From: JAMZMI01 sp047632435
GTDB lineage: Bacteria; Bacteroidota; Bacteroidia; Cytophagales; Cyclobacteriaceae
DNA length: 64,000 nucleotides
NCBI GenBank assembly: GCA_047632435.1
Contig: JBLICU010000005.1
Span: forward strand, 20,125-84,124
Reading direction: 5' to 3'
Of the stretch, positions 36,818 to 47,300 are shown piece by piece (the first letter of the stretch is position 1; each line of letters starts with the position of its first letter). Both the position numbers and the translations under genes were made by a program. Under the pieces are notes generated by a model that saw only the letters and a list, made by a program, of their open reading frames with translations, ran no database searches and was not told the origin of the DNA.

Positions 36818-37930
36818 ATCATCTAAACCAGGAATAATGCGCAAGGCATTCTGATAATAGACCTTTTTTAATATTTGATCAGAGAGGCCTAGTCCATACA
36901 TTCTCCAAAAAGCGTGGTACTTTTTGTAGTATGGAAAATATTCGTCTTCAGTTTCAAGTACGCGGAAATAAGTATAAAACTCCTCGGGATTGTAGGCATC
37001 TTTTGCAAAGAGAATTCGGTTCTGATACTTTTCGAAAAATAAGTTAGCAGCTCGTGGCTGTCGTCCCAACTCGGCGATCACAGCACCAATCCCAACATTC
37101 ACATTAAGGTATGAGTCTAGATGCTTGCCCAAAGCTGTCAGATCATTGGCCATCCAACCCATGTGTGCATTGATAAAAGTCGTTTTGGGATGCTTTGCAA
37201 AAACATGATGCTGTTCTGCGATGATCTGTTCCCATGGTGCGGGATCATCGGCACTGCGTTTTCTACCGGATTTTAATTTTAACTCCAACCAGCGTTCATT
37301 TTTCTCATCGTGTGGATCCCAGAAAGGTTTTGGATCAGCCGCATGGATCAATACCGGAATTCCCAACTCACCACATTTTTCCCAAACTGGATCAATTCGT
37401 GCATCATCTATTGGTACTCGATTTCCATCTATGTCATTGATTCCCAACCCAAGGCTTTTATAGATTTTCAATCCAACCGCACCATTTTTCACATCTTCTT
37501 CCAGCTGCCTTACGGCTTCATCTGCCCAGCCTGGGTTGCCAATTTCCTTGAATGACACATTGGTAAACAAGGCAATTTTGCCAGATGCCTCCCCCTCTAT
37601 TCGTTTCGCCATGGATGATAGATATTGTTGACTCCCTATATCTCCTACTGCACGGTCATATCCTCTCCCACTCAGGTTGACCATGATAGCCATATTGAGT
37701 TCTCTCATCTCCTTTTCAAGTTGATCAATTTTATCTTTGGTGAGGTTCCATTGATGACTATGCACATCAATAAATGGAAACTTTGCTTTGGTGATTCGAT
37801 GCTCAGGAACAACTAGAGTGGAAATAGGCTCATAAAGCTCAAAATCCATGATTTGCTCTTTGTCGGAATCATTTTGTGAGTATACAAGCGTATATGATAT
37901 GAAGAGCAAGAGAGGTAAAATGTATTTCAT
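36797..37930 (-). CDS. Secreted amidohydrolase (TIM-barrel metal hydrolase)
   Basis: 377 aa with signal peptide (about 1-18, LVYSQ). Metal-site motifs of the amidohydrolase-2 family are present: the HxH of FIDVHSHQW, Lys in VGLKIYKSLG, His in VLIHAADP, His in FINAHMGWM and Asp in ILFAKDAYNP. These enzymes hydrolyse or decarboxylate small cyclic compounds; substrate not readable. The signal peptide makes it periplasmic or exported, unlike most family members. Monocistronic. Confidence 0.88.
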   Translation of the reverse strand: MKYILPLLLFISYTLVYSQNDSDKEQIMDFELYEPISTLVVPEHRITKAKFPFIDVHSHQWNLTKDKIDQLEKEMRELNMAIMVNLSGRGYDRAVGDIGSQQYLSSMAKRIEGEASGKIALFTNVSFKEIGNPGWADEAVRQLEEDVKNGAVGLKIYKSLGLGINDIDGNRVPIDDARIDPVWEKCGELGIPVLIHAADPKPFWDPHDEKNERWLELKLKSGRKRSADDPAPWEQIIAEQHHVFAKHPKTTFINAHMGWMANDLTALGKHLDSYLNVNVGIGAVIAELGRQPRAANLFFEKYQNRILFAKDAYNPEEFYTYFRVLETEDEYFPYYKKYHAFWRMYGLGLSDQILKKVYYQNALRIIPGLDDSLLSNQ

Positions 37931-38120
37931 AAATTAGGGATTTTGAGTAGTAATGGAAAGAAGCTGCAGCGGGTAATATTATGGCTATTTACCTTAATTT
38001 CGGCTCTTCTAGCTCATTAGAGCGATTGTTAGTTTTACATGCCGACGATAAAAGTAAACCGATCCTAATCAAAAAGGTTCTCGATCATACAGAAAGAAGT
38101 TCAAATATTCATTCTTTTGA

Positions 38121-40823
38121 TTATTGATTCTTACTTGACTCGAATCTCTCCTTGCTATGTTCTTTCATTTCACTGGGAGACTTCCCAAACCGCTTTTTAA
38201 ATAATTGACTGAAATGGGCCAGGTTTTCCATACCGCATTCGTAGGCTATTTCGGAGACAGTATTTTCTTTCGAAGACTCTAACAACAAACGCGCTTTTTG
38301 CAGTCTTATTTCCCGAATATATGAAGCAGGAGGTTGACCTGTCACCAATTTTACCCGCCTATTAAAATTGCGCTCACTCACTGTAAAGTGATAAGCCATA
38401 TCCGTATTGGAAAGATTCCGATTCCTCAAATTTTCAATAATATAATTGTCCAACTCCAATTTGAAAGATTTTTGCTTTTCGATAGAAAGATCAGGAATAA
38501 TACTTCCTGCAAACTCTATCCTCTGTCTCGATATTTCAAGTAAGTTTTTTATCCTCACGCTAAGTTCATCCAGATCAAAAGGCTTGATGATGTAGTCATC
38601 CACACCCAGGTTCAGCACTTTTACTTTGTCCTCACTTAATGTTCTTGCAGTAAGGAATATGATGGGGATATTGGCCCATTTGTTTTGTGCTTTAATTTGT
38701 TGTGCCAATTCATAACCATCCATTTCTGGCATCATATAATCTGTGAGGATCAGATCAGGAAGCAACGAATTATTAAGCTTTTTTAAGGCACTTTCACCAT
38801 CAGCCGCTTCCACTATATTATACTCCGTCAGTTTATCTGCCAGATAGCCCCGCATGTCAGCATGATCCTCCACAATCATGAGGGTGAGTTTAGACGCATC
38901 TATTAGGTTTTCAATATGCTCTTGGTTGTCTGTATCAGGGTCTTTTTGGATTGAATTTGGGAAACACAAGCTAAACGTTGAGCCCTTACCAAGCACACTT
39001 ATGCAATTCACCATCCCTTCATGTAATTCCACAAATTCTTTGACTATGGAAAGACCAATTCCAGTGCCGATTTCAGGCTTGATGGTAGCCGATTGAAAGA
39101 AGCGATCAAAGATTCTTGGAAGCTCTTTTTTTGAGATTCCTCTCCCTTCGTCGCTGACTTCTACCCAGAGCTCGCACTCTTTTTCCATAACTTTAATAAG
39201 AATATTTCCAGGCTCATCACTGTATTTGATAGCATTGGAAATCAGGTTGATCATTATTTTTTCAAACTTGTCCTGATCCACCATAGCCATGGTGGAGTCA
39301 TGCGCATGGGTAATAAAAATGGTTTGCCGCTTTTGCCGAGCAAAGGGATCTAAAGTCTCCTTGATATTTTTGATGACCTGTACCACATCCATGGGCTGAC
39401 GGATAATTCCCAACTCACCTTTGTCCAATTTGGCCAAGTCGAGCATCTCATTAACCAGCTGAAGTAGGTATTTGCCATTTTTCAGAGACAAATTCAATTC
39501 CTTTTTTACCTCATCAGATAATTCACCATTCTTGATTGTGTTTTCTAGCGGAGATAGGATCAGCGTAAGTGGTGTTCTTAGTTCGTGCGATACATTATTA
39601 AAGAACTTGGTCTTTAGTATCTCAATTTGCTTCATTTGCTCCTTTTCTTCCCTCAATTTTTCTATGGTCACATCTCTTCTGATAGATTCGTCTTGCAACC
39701 GGAAATAGTTACGGAACAAGTTTAATGTGAAAAGAGTATCACGTAATATAAAACCTAGAAACACTGCGTTAGTTGTGACAAAGTGATGAACAATAAAACC
39801 GCTTAAGGCTAATACCATAACCAAAGCTGCTAGAATAGATAATCCATTTGCTAGTATAAATATTTTACACTTCTGTGAGTCAATCCTCCATGTGATAGCA
39901 ACTGAATAGATAATGATAACTAAGCTTATAAGAAAATAGGAAGTAGAAATCCATGGAAAAAAATGACCATTTGAAATAAATATTGACGAAATAACTAACG
40001 GAAAAATTGGAAAAACTAAAATGTAATGAATTGTCTTTGACGACTGATATACGTTTAGAAAATACGCTGTAAATAAGTTAAATGAATAGATAATTAGTAC
40101 AGCAATTATTAGTTCTGTATAATTCAATTCAATCGCTGACATGCCGATCATATCTACAAAAATTTGGGCATTAAAGTTGGATAAAAAGATGCCTGTGAGA
40201 ATGAAAAACGCATAGGAATATCCTGTCTTACTTGGTTTTAGGTAAATCAAGAAGAGATTGATCATCAAAATGATCAACTCCATTCCAGTCAATAATGTGT
40301 AAGTGGTAAGAATGTTTTTTGATTGATAACCAAGATCTTCTGCAGTACAAACTTCGATATGTGAGAGGGATCTATTATAAATCGAATTCCCTGTTTCGCT
40401 AATTAGTTTAATATAAATGGGGTCTTTAGTTTTTTCTATTTTAAGCACATGCCGATAGAATCCTCTCTTGTAGGAACGGTTTTCAAAATCTACTAATCTT
40501 CCTGTAATGGAAAATGGCTGTGTGCTTCCGCCAGAATAAGCTTCAATTCGATCAAAAAAATTGGAAAACAATAAATAATCCGCGCCCTTTAGTATACTCG
40601 GATCAATTTTAATCCAATAGAAATTGATAGTTGAAGACAGGTCCGCATAGTCTTCGAACTGAATTTCACCCTTTTCTTCTAAAGTAAATAGCTCCTCAAA
40701 AGACAAATTAGTAGTATCCGCATAGATTTTAAACTGATCATAGCTTAACCTTTCTCCGGCCTTAGCAGATAGAAATGAAATGAAGGTTGATCCAATCAGG
40801 ATAAGTCCAAAAATAGAGCGCAT
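38121..40823 (-). CDS. 7TMR-DISM hybrid histidine kinase with receiver and AraC-type HTH
   Basis: 900 aa. Signal peptide (about 1-22), 7TMR-DISM extracellular domain (about 25-165; YWIKIDPSILKGADYLLFSN), seven transmembrane helices (about 185-385), a short coiled coil, HisKA (NVSHELRTPLTLILSPLE, His413), HATPase (NLISNAIKYSDEPG, DEGRGISKKEL, GTGIGLSIVKEF), a canonical receiver (MIVEDHADMRG, LTDYMMPEMDG with Asp695, IIKPF) and an AraC-type HTH (about 785-890). It senses an unknown envelope signal and can act directly on DNA. Unlike the regulator at 10200, all phosphotransfer residues are present. A decayed copy of its 5' end and upstream DNA lies at 41698-42108, next to the large surface-protein operon. 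Confidence 0.94.
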   Translation of the reverse strand: MRSIFGLILIGSTFISFLSAKAGERLSYDQFKIYADTTNLSFEELFTLEEKGEIQFEDYADLSSTINFYWIKIDPSILKGADYLLFSNFFDRIEAYSGGSTQPFSITGRLVDFENRSYKRGFYRHVLKIEKTKDPIYIKLISETGNSIYNRSLSHIEVCTAEDLGYQSKNILTTYTLLTGMELIILMINLFLIYLKPSKTGYSYAFFILTGIFLSNFNAQIFVDMIGMSAIELNYTELIIAVLIIYSFNLFTAYFLNVYQSSKTIHYILVFPIFPLVISSIFISNGHFFPWISTSYFLISLVIIIYSVAITWRIDSQKCKIFILANGLSILAALVMVLALSGFIVHHFVTTNAVFLGFILRDTLFTLNLFRNYFRLQDESIRRDVTIEKLREEKEQMKQIEILKTKFFNNVSHELRTPLTLILSPLENTIKNGELSDEVKKELNLSLKNGKYLLQLVNEMLDLAKLDKGELGIIRQPMDVVQVIKNIKETLDPFARQKRQTIFITHAHDSTMAMVDQDKFEKIMINLISNAIKYSDEPGNILIKVMEKECELWVEVSDEGRGISKKELPRIFDRFFQSATIKPEIGTGIGLSIVKEFVELHEGMVNCISVLGKGSTFSLCFPNSIQKDPDTDNQEHIENLIDASKLTLMIVEDHADMRGYLADKLTEYNIVEAADGESALKKLNNSLLPDLILTDYMMPEMDGYELAQQIKAQNKWANIPIIFLTARTLSEDKVKVLNLGVDDYIIKPFDLDELSVRIKNLLEISRQRIEFAGSIIPDLSIEKQKSFKLELDNYIIENLRNRNLSNTDMAYHFTVSERNFNRRVKLVTGQPPASYIREIRLQKARLLLESSKENTVSEIAYECGMENLAHFSQLFKKRFGKSPSEMKEHSKERFESSKNQ

Positions 40824-41025
40824 GATTAAAAATAGAGCTATTTCATTCCTCCAACAACCCGCTTGACTATTGGCGAAAGGTGAACTTAATGATATTCAGA
40901 CCAGTCAGAAAGTCTAAAACACCCCTTGCTATGAATTAGGGCCTAAAAAGACTCAAATTTTTCTTTTATAGCAAAAAATGGCATGTCGCAAATGAGATAA
41001 AGAATGTCAGGAATTTGATAGTGAA
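40620..41025 (+). repeat. Direct duplication, copy 1: kinase 5' end plus upstream DNA
   Basis: This segment recurs at about 41700-42108 in the same orientation. The match is strongest over the signal-peptide codons and the non-coding part, for example AAATGAGATAAAGAATGTCA and the shared block around GTCTAAAACACCC. Homology in the coding part fades toward 40620 but remains visible at protein level (GERLSYDQF). Upstream of the kinase ATG both copies keep TATTTTTAATCATG, TATTTTTA being one base off the -7 consensus, and a TTG twenty bases before it. Confidence 0.88.
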
Positions 41026-41546
41026 CCTCTACTAAACTTTTTTGTATTAACTCAAGGTCAGTATCAAGGCAATAACAATTGAAACAACACTATGAGGAGA
41101 ACTTCTCTCACATGATTGCGCGCCCACTGAAAAATCTGAAATGCAGAAATCATAAGTTTTGAACTCCCCGATTTACCTTTAAAGGCCAATTTTACTTTCA
41201 AAATCAGATTGACCCAAGTGAAAATGGAGTTTCTGGGGGCTCATGATTTAAATGAGTCATGTGATAGATTCTAATTTTAGGAGAATGTCAATATAATTAA
41301 TCCACTAGCTCTTTACTCTTCAATATCTCTTTTAGGGTATTGGTCAAAATCATCCTTTTGCCAGATGCAATTCGGTAGTCAATTCGTCAATTTTGAATTC
41401 AAATACGCACTAAACAGAATATATTCATCACCAGTAAGACAACAAATATGGTACTATTCGGACGCCTAGGCAGCATCGATAGTATCAAATTATAATGTAA
41501 TGAATGCAGTCAATGACATAAGCTTAAGCCGTAAAACTGTACACCA
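41026..41546. other. Intergenic stretch, no recognised gene
   Basis: AT-rich sequence between the kinase upstream repeat and the MKKQK-type gene fragment. I see no signal peptide, domain motif or clear hairpin. A promoter for the fragment at 41547 would be expected near its right end. Confidence 0.5.
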
Positions 41547-41708
41547 ATGAAAAAACAAAAACTGTCCTTTAATAAATCTTTGATCAGGTTCCATAAGTAC
41601 CGCAGAAAACTCCAACGACTGGAGTTAGCCTGGCACAACCAGCGCCGACAAGGTATGCTGCAAAAGCACATAGAAAGGCTACATGGATGGCTCAGCGCTA
41701 TGATACTC
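41547..41708 (+). pseudogene. 5' fragment of an MKKQK-leader surface protein gene
   Basis: The frame from ATG 41547 encodes a basic leader (MKKQKLSFN, HKYRRKLQRLELAWHNQRRQ, HIERLHGWLSAMI) of about 54 residues that closely matches the start of the pseudogene at 54656. There the leader is followed by a hydrophobic signal-like segment and a repeat-like start of the mature protein. Here homology ends near 41708, and the frame (which stays open to 41855) continues across the antisense strand of the decayed kinase copy. The gene therefore appears cut by the duplication junction. Family inferred only from the two copies in this window. Confidence 0.75.
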
Positions 41709-41908
41709 GCGCAAAAACCAAATCAGAGAGTTCTCCAAATCGGCCAAACACAATTTTGCCCTGGCTTGCTAATCTTGATTGCTCCTCAAAAGACAGATCA
41801 ATGGTATCGGCAAAGATCTCAAACTGATCATAGCTTAACCTTTCTCCGGCCTTAACAGATAGAAATGAAGGTTGATCCAATCAGGATAAGTCGAAAAATG
41901 GAGCGCAT
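41698..41908 (-). pseudogene. Decayed 5' fragment of the 7TMR-DISM kinase gene
   Basis: A copy of the kinase start, ATG at 41908. It reads MRSIFRLILIGSTFISIC and stops: the true kinase has a duplicated pentamer (ATTTCATTTC, minus strand) where this copy has one unit, a 5-bp deletion that shifts the frame. After the shift the match resumes (KAGERLSYDQF, LSFEE) for about 50 residues and then ends. No sensor, transmembrane or kinase part remains. Confidence 0.88.
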
Positions 41909-42108
41909 GATTAAAAATAAAGGTATTTCATTCCTTCATCAACTAGCTCGACTATTGGAGAAAGGTAAGCTTAAGCACATTCAGACCAGTCGGTAAGTCT
42001 AAAACACCCTTTGCTATGAATTAGGATCTAAAACGACTCAGATTCCTCTATTATAGCAAATAATGGCATGTCACAAATGAGATAAAGAATGTCAGGAATT
42101 TGATAATG
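41700..42108 (+). repeat. Direct duplication, copy 2: kinase 5' fragment plus upstream DNA, ahead of the surface-protein operon
   Basis: Second copy of 40620-41025 (same orientation, offset about 1085 bp). Its non-coding part ends about 80 bp before the ATG of the 705-aa surface protein at 42187. The promoter-side DNA is well conserved while the coding part is broken, so the copy may now serve as upstream regulatory DNA of the operon. Confidence 0.88.
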
Positions 42109-42186
42109 AATCGGCTCTACCTTTATTCCTTAGCTATTTTTCGAATAGCAAAACCGGACACTACTTTTCACCCAATCAAAAATAAA

Positions 42187-44304
42187 ATGAAACACTTATT
42201 CTACTCTTTTCTACAATTGAAATCAAGTAAGCAAATTCAGAAGACCATTATGGTTTTTGTTTTAACACTTCTCTGTGGAAGCACATTCGCCCAGACGATC
42301 TCCATTCAGGGTGTTCTTCGCGATCCCAACGGACGATCTGTGGACGATGGATCTTACAGTGTTACCTTCAAAATCTATGATGCTGCAACAGGAGGCTCTA
42401 CACTATGGACAGACACCTATACCAGTTTGCAGACCAAGCATGGAGTATTTCAAGCCAATTTAGGTGAGCAAACCTCATTAGATGGTTTGGGATTTGATAC
42501 ACAGTATTTCGTAGGAGTAACAGTAGAGGCATATGCTGAAATGACGCCAAGGATTGCTTTAACAATCTATCCATATGCGAAAGCGATTCTTGGTCAAGAT
42601 AATAAGTTCCCTTCCGTAGGAAATGTAGAAATGGCCACTGACGACTTCATCATTCATGAAGGAGAATTGAGATTAGCAGGAGCAGGTGGTAGAATATTAT
42701 TCAATGACGGTACATCACTAAACACTGCTAATTTCGGCGGTCCAGCAGGCTCACTGCTCAATTCTTCTAATGTTAACATAAATGCGGACAATATCGCCGA
42801 CTTTTCAGGAGCAATCAATTTTCAGACACGTGGAACCACTAGAGCTTCGATTGCAAATAATGGAAATGCAACTTTCAATGGATCAATAAATGCTGCATTT
42901 GGAATTTCGTCAGGAACTTACAATACCAGTATAGGATCAATAAATTTATATGGACCTGATGCTGCTTCTGCTTCTGGTGGTCAATTAAATCTTTATACAA
43001 GCGACACACGGGCTACAGAAAAATGGTATATGCAACCGGTTGAAAACAATTTGATTCTCGGTCATGAAACAGGAGGAGCATTCCCCACTGTTGCAACTTT
43101 TAGTTCAGCAGGCACTACGTTAGCAGGTACTACTGTAATTGATGCATTGACTGTTTCATCAAGTACTACATTATCAGGTACTACTGTAACTGATGCCTTG
43201 ACAGTTTCATCAGGTACATTAACAGTTTCGTCAGGTTCGGTGGCAGTTGGTTCAAATTTTTCTGTTTCAGACAATGTTATATCAGCAGGAACATCCAATA
43301 CGACCAAAGGTATATTACAATTATATGGTTCTAATGGAGCAACCGGTGGCCAAGCAAATTTTTACACAAATGCAGGACAGGCTGTCTCAAAATGGTTTTT
43401 GGAAACCAATGAAAATGATTTCGCGATAGGTCACGAAAACGCAGGATCATTCCCTATTTCCGCATATTTTGATTCGAGTGGTAGTATTGGTATAGGAGAT
43501 GATACACCTACTGAAGGCAGACTTGTTGTAAAAGGTTTAGGCGTAGGAGGTACCGTAAGTTTGCTTTCATATTTAGAGGGTGCTGGTGCTGGAAATACTC
43601 CAATTCCGAGTTTCTCGAGCGCTTTTGGTATTTATGCCGATGGAGGTGTTGTAAGTGAAGCTGGTTTTTACGTTATTTCTGATAAGAGGGTAAAAGAAAT
43701 ACAACGGAGGACAAATACGAGTGAGGATTTAGATGTATTCAGTAAATTAAACGTGACGGATTATGAATTTATCGATAAAGTTCAACACGGTGATAAAAAA
43801 GAGAAGAAGCTAATAGCTCAAGAAGTAAGAGCCGTTTACCCACAAGCAGTATCATTAAGTAAAGGAATTGTCCCGGATATTTATGCTAAGTCAATAAATA
43901 CTTCTTTTAAAGAAGATAGCAATCTTTTGACGATACGTCTTGAGAAAATTCACGGCCTGATTGAAGGGGATGTTGTAAAAATATTTTTAGAAAGTGGAGA
44001 GAAAGAAGTTGAAGTTTTATCAATAGTGAATGACCATACTTTCTCTATTCAATCCGACATTTCTATTGAAAATATTTTTGTTTACGGAAAACAAGTCAAA
44101 GATTTTCATACCATCGACTATGACGCCATCGCAATGCTCAATGTTTCCGCTACGCAAGAGCTTGCGAAACAGGTAGCAGCACTGCAAAAGGAAAATGAAG
44201 CACTCAAGAAAAAACTAGAAAAAATTGATTTGCTAGAGGCGAAACTCAACGCCCTACTAGATCCAGCCGATGCTTCTTCGTACGTACAGGTAGTTAAAGA
44301 ATAA
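42187..44304 (+). CDS. Secreted tail-fibre-like protein with self-cleaving S74 chaperone domain
   Basis: 705 aa from ATG 42187, which places a signal peptide (VFVLTLLCGSTFAQ) near the N-terminus; the frame extends 29 codons upstream into duplicated non-coding DNA. After TISIQGVLRDPNGRSV (N-terminal beta domain, about 38-150) come collagen-free beta repeats, including two related units near 251-305 and 371-430 (INLYGPD, LQLYGSN; KWYMQP, KWFLET; LGHETGGAFP, IGHENAGSFP). The C-terminus is a peptidase S74 / intramolecular chaperone domain: ISDKRVKEI holds the Ser498-Lys503 pair used for autocleavage in endosialidase chaperones, then KKLIAQEVRAVYPQAV, FHTIDYDAIAMLNVSATQEL and a coiled coil. Such domains trimerise fibres and then cut themselves off. 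No T9SS tail is visible. First gene of a three-gene operon. Confidence 0.88.
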   Translation: MKHLFYSFLQLKSSKQIQKTIMVFVLTLLCGSTFAQTISIQGVLRDPNGRSVDDGSYSVTFKIYDAATGGSTLWTDTYTSLQTKHGVFQANLGEQTSLDGLGFDTQYFVGVTVEAYAEMTPRIALTIYPYAKAILGQDNKFPSVGNVEMATDDFIIHEGELRLAGAGGRILFNDGTSLNTANFGGPAGSLLNSSNVNINADNIADFSGAINFQTRGTTRASIANNGNATFNGSINAAFGISSGTYNTSIGSINLYGPDAASASGGQLNLYTSDTRATEKWYMQPVENNLILGHETGGAFPTVATFSSAGTTLAGTTVIDALTVSSSTTLSGTTVTDALTVSSGTLTVSSGSVAVGSNFSVSDNVISAGTSNTTKGILQLYGSNGATGGQANFYTNAGQAVSKWFLETNENDFAIGHENAGSFPISAYFDSSGSIGIGDDTPTEGRLVVKGLGVGGTVSLLSYLEGAGAGNTPIPSFSSAFGIYADGGVVSEAGFYVISDKRVKEIQRRTNTSEDLDVFSKLNVTDYEFIDKVQHGDKKEKKLIAQEVRAVYPQAVSLSKGIVPDIYAKSINTSFKEDSNLLTIRLEKIHGLIEGDVVKIFLESGEKEVEVLSIVNDHTFSIQSDISIENIFVYGKQVKDFHTIDYDAIAMLNVSATQELAKQVAALQKENEALKKKLEKIDLLEAKLNALLDPADASSYVQVVKE

Positions 44305-44329
44305 TATTTCTCACTAAAACTGTATCACA

Positions 44330-47300
44330 ATGAAAAACTTTGAGAAATATTATCTCATAGGGTTGCTGTTCCTACTCATAGGAACCGTAGAAGCCCAAGA
44401 CTGCAAGGATGACATTAACTATTCCATATCTAATGTCACTCTCAATGGAGGATCAGTTCCTTACATTTCTAATGATGATGGAAGTGCTCAAATTACCATC
44501 GGACAAACCTATTTAGGGCCATCAGGCAGCTTTAATCAAGGTATTTCTGCTAGAAATGGTTTCTGGGGACATTATCTTCTAGAACCTCAAGGCCCGCGCT
44601 CGGCTGCCAGTGAAGGAGAGTATGTAGATAGAATAGAAGTAGAATGGGAAGTGGTGGATGATAGGAAGGGACCAGTAGTGACAGGTACTACCACCAAAAT
44701 TTATCGTAATGGTAAGCTGTTAACTAGCGTACCAATTTCTCAAACTTCGTATGTAGACTTCAATGTTTTTCCTGGGGAATTCTATCGGTATGGAATTGTA
44801 ACTTCCAATAGTTTGGGAGATGCTAAACCTATTGAGGTAGTTGGATTTCTAAATCCAAATGGAAGAGTCACAGGAAAGGTAGAAACTAGAAATGGAGCAC
44901 CCGTTGAAGATGTAAAAGTGGTTTTAACACCTAATCTTGGACGTTCTCTTGACATGGATGGTACCGATGATTACATGTACTTTGTGGATCAGGAGTATGA
45001 ATTTGGAGACTACTATACGGTAGAAGGATGGTGGAGAAATGTGGACGTAAAAAATCAAACCATTTTCGTAGCGGTGGATTCTGGTACAACCGTACCCATG
45101 ATTAAAATTTCACTCGATGATGAAGGTGAAATGCACTATTATCATGATGGAAATGCGGATGGAACTGGCATAGAATTGACTTCAAAAGACGGATATAACC
45201 TGACTTCTTTTGATCGTAAGTGGCATCATTTTGCTGCAGTATATGACACAACTAAGGTATACCTCTATATCAATGGAAATAGGGTAGCGGAAGCAGATGC
45301 CACCGAGTCTATTTCCAAAGTAGCAGAAATTGAAATTGGAAAAGACGGACCGAAACAATATTCTAGCTACTATTCAGGGTTTCTGGATGATTTTAGGATA
45401 TGGACAGTCGGAAGAGAAAGAGCGGACATTAGAAAATACAAAGACATTACTTTAACAGGCGAGGAGGAAAACTTACAATCCTATTGGAAATTTGATGAAC
45501 AATACAGCGAAAAAATCTTTGATTTTGCTGAAAAAGCAGTGGAAGATAGGAATCATGGGTACATATGTGATGTGACTCGATCAGATTTCATTTCACCAGC
45601 ACAACTAGGAGCATACACGGATGTTGGAGGTGACTATATCATCAAAGGTGTCTACTACGGTAGCGGACAAACTTTTCAGGTTACACCTTCCAAAGAAACC
45701 TCCATAGGCTATTCATTGGATTTTGATGGCACGGATGACTTCATCTCTTATCAGCTAGATAGATTAGAATACGATGGTGCATTCACTTTTGAAGGTTGGT
45801 TTAAGTCAGCGGTAGGCGGCCAAAATATGGTGATCTATGAAGCCACGGATGAAGCAACCAATAATGTGTTGATGCAAATAGGTTTGCAGTCAACAGGAGA
45901 ATTTTATGCGAGTACAGGGTTTTCTGGAAGTTTAAATACTGTTGCATCTACCGATCCTTACAATGATGAATTTTGGTATCATTATGCTATAGTTCATGAT
46001 GGATCAAACGTGACAGTTTACATTGATGGGGTCAGTATTGGCACTACCCTGGACGGCCCGATTGAAAACGCTTTGACACGGACGGTTATTGGTCGATCAG
46101 ACCCTATCGAAACCAATGCTGGTTCAGATTATTTCAATGGAAGTCTGGATGAAATGAGAATTTGGAACTATGCAAGAACGGAAAATCAAGTCAATGCAAC
46201 AATCAATCAGATCATCCCAGGAGATGAGCAAGGAATCGTTGATCCTGATGGTGATTTAGGCATTATCGCCTATTGGATGCTGGGAGAAGGTAGAGGGTCT
46301 ATAATATCAGATGCTTCACCCAATGGACATTCAGGGGATTTAATGAATTTCCAAGAGATTCAATTATCATCCGATGAAACTTTGGTAGCCAATTGGAATG
46401 GAGATGATATTCCACTAGATGTAGAGTTTTTTAAGCATGATTTTGATCCAAATGGTAGAAATATTTCTTTAGACCCTAGCAACACTTCAGTAGATCGAGT
46501 GGAATTCACGGACATCAGTCAGCTTGGAATGAGCGGATTTGTAAAATATGCTGATGCTGATTGTTTTGCAGATGGTGTTGAAATGAAAATCAATGGAGCG
46601 TCTTTATTGCCGCCTGTTTACACTAATGAGGAGGGGAAATTTTCGGTGGAATTGGAGCCAGGATTGAGGAATCAATTTTTGTCAGCCAATGCGGAAGGGT
46701 TTACAATGGATCCGATTTACATTGAGTTACCTCAAGTTGTTCGACCTATTTCAGGCTTGAAATTTGAAATAACTACGACAAGAAATATTAAAGGATTAGT
46801 TGGTGGAGGTGAGTGCTTATTTCCTATTGGAACAGCAGATGTTAGATTAGTATCCATAGATGGTTGTTATGAACAAATTGTGGCTTTAGATGAGATCACT
46901 GGTGTCTTTGAAGCAACCAATGTTCCGCCACTCCAATATGAAGTTTCGGTGCTAAACCATAACGACACACAAATTCAATCAAGTTTTGATTTGAGTGGTG
47001 CAGTTACAGTAGATGTTAGGGATGAAAATGATTCCATTTCATTTATTTACAATTCTGAAACTAAAGTGAGGATGACATTCGAAGGGTCTGAGGAAAATAC
47101 TTGTGACATTCAACTCAATAGTGAAACAGCTACTCTACTCAGTCAAAGCAAAGAATATGACATGAAGATTGAGCTATATCAAGTTTATGGTTTAGACACA
47201 TGTATTCTGGATGCTGGGATTGCTTATATAGAAGATGAAATTAGCAGTTTTTCGCCTAGAGATACAGTTGATGTAGTTGATGGAGAAGGCATATATACTT

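Noticed and set aside
40824..42186. Insertion sequence causing the duplication
   Set aside because: No transposase-like frame and no terminal inverted repeats were found; the duplicated DNA is kinase and promoter sequence.
42187..44304. Prophage, suggested by the tail-fibre-type S74 domain
   Set aside because: No capsid, terminase, portal, integrase or lysis genes occur anywhere nearby, and the protein has a signal peptide, as bacterial surface fibres do.
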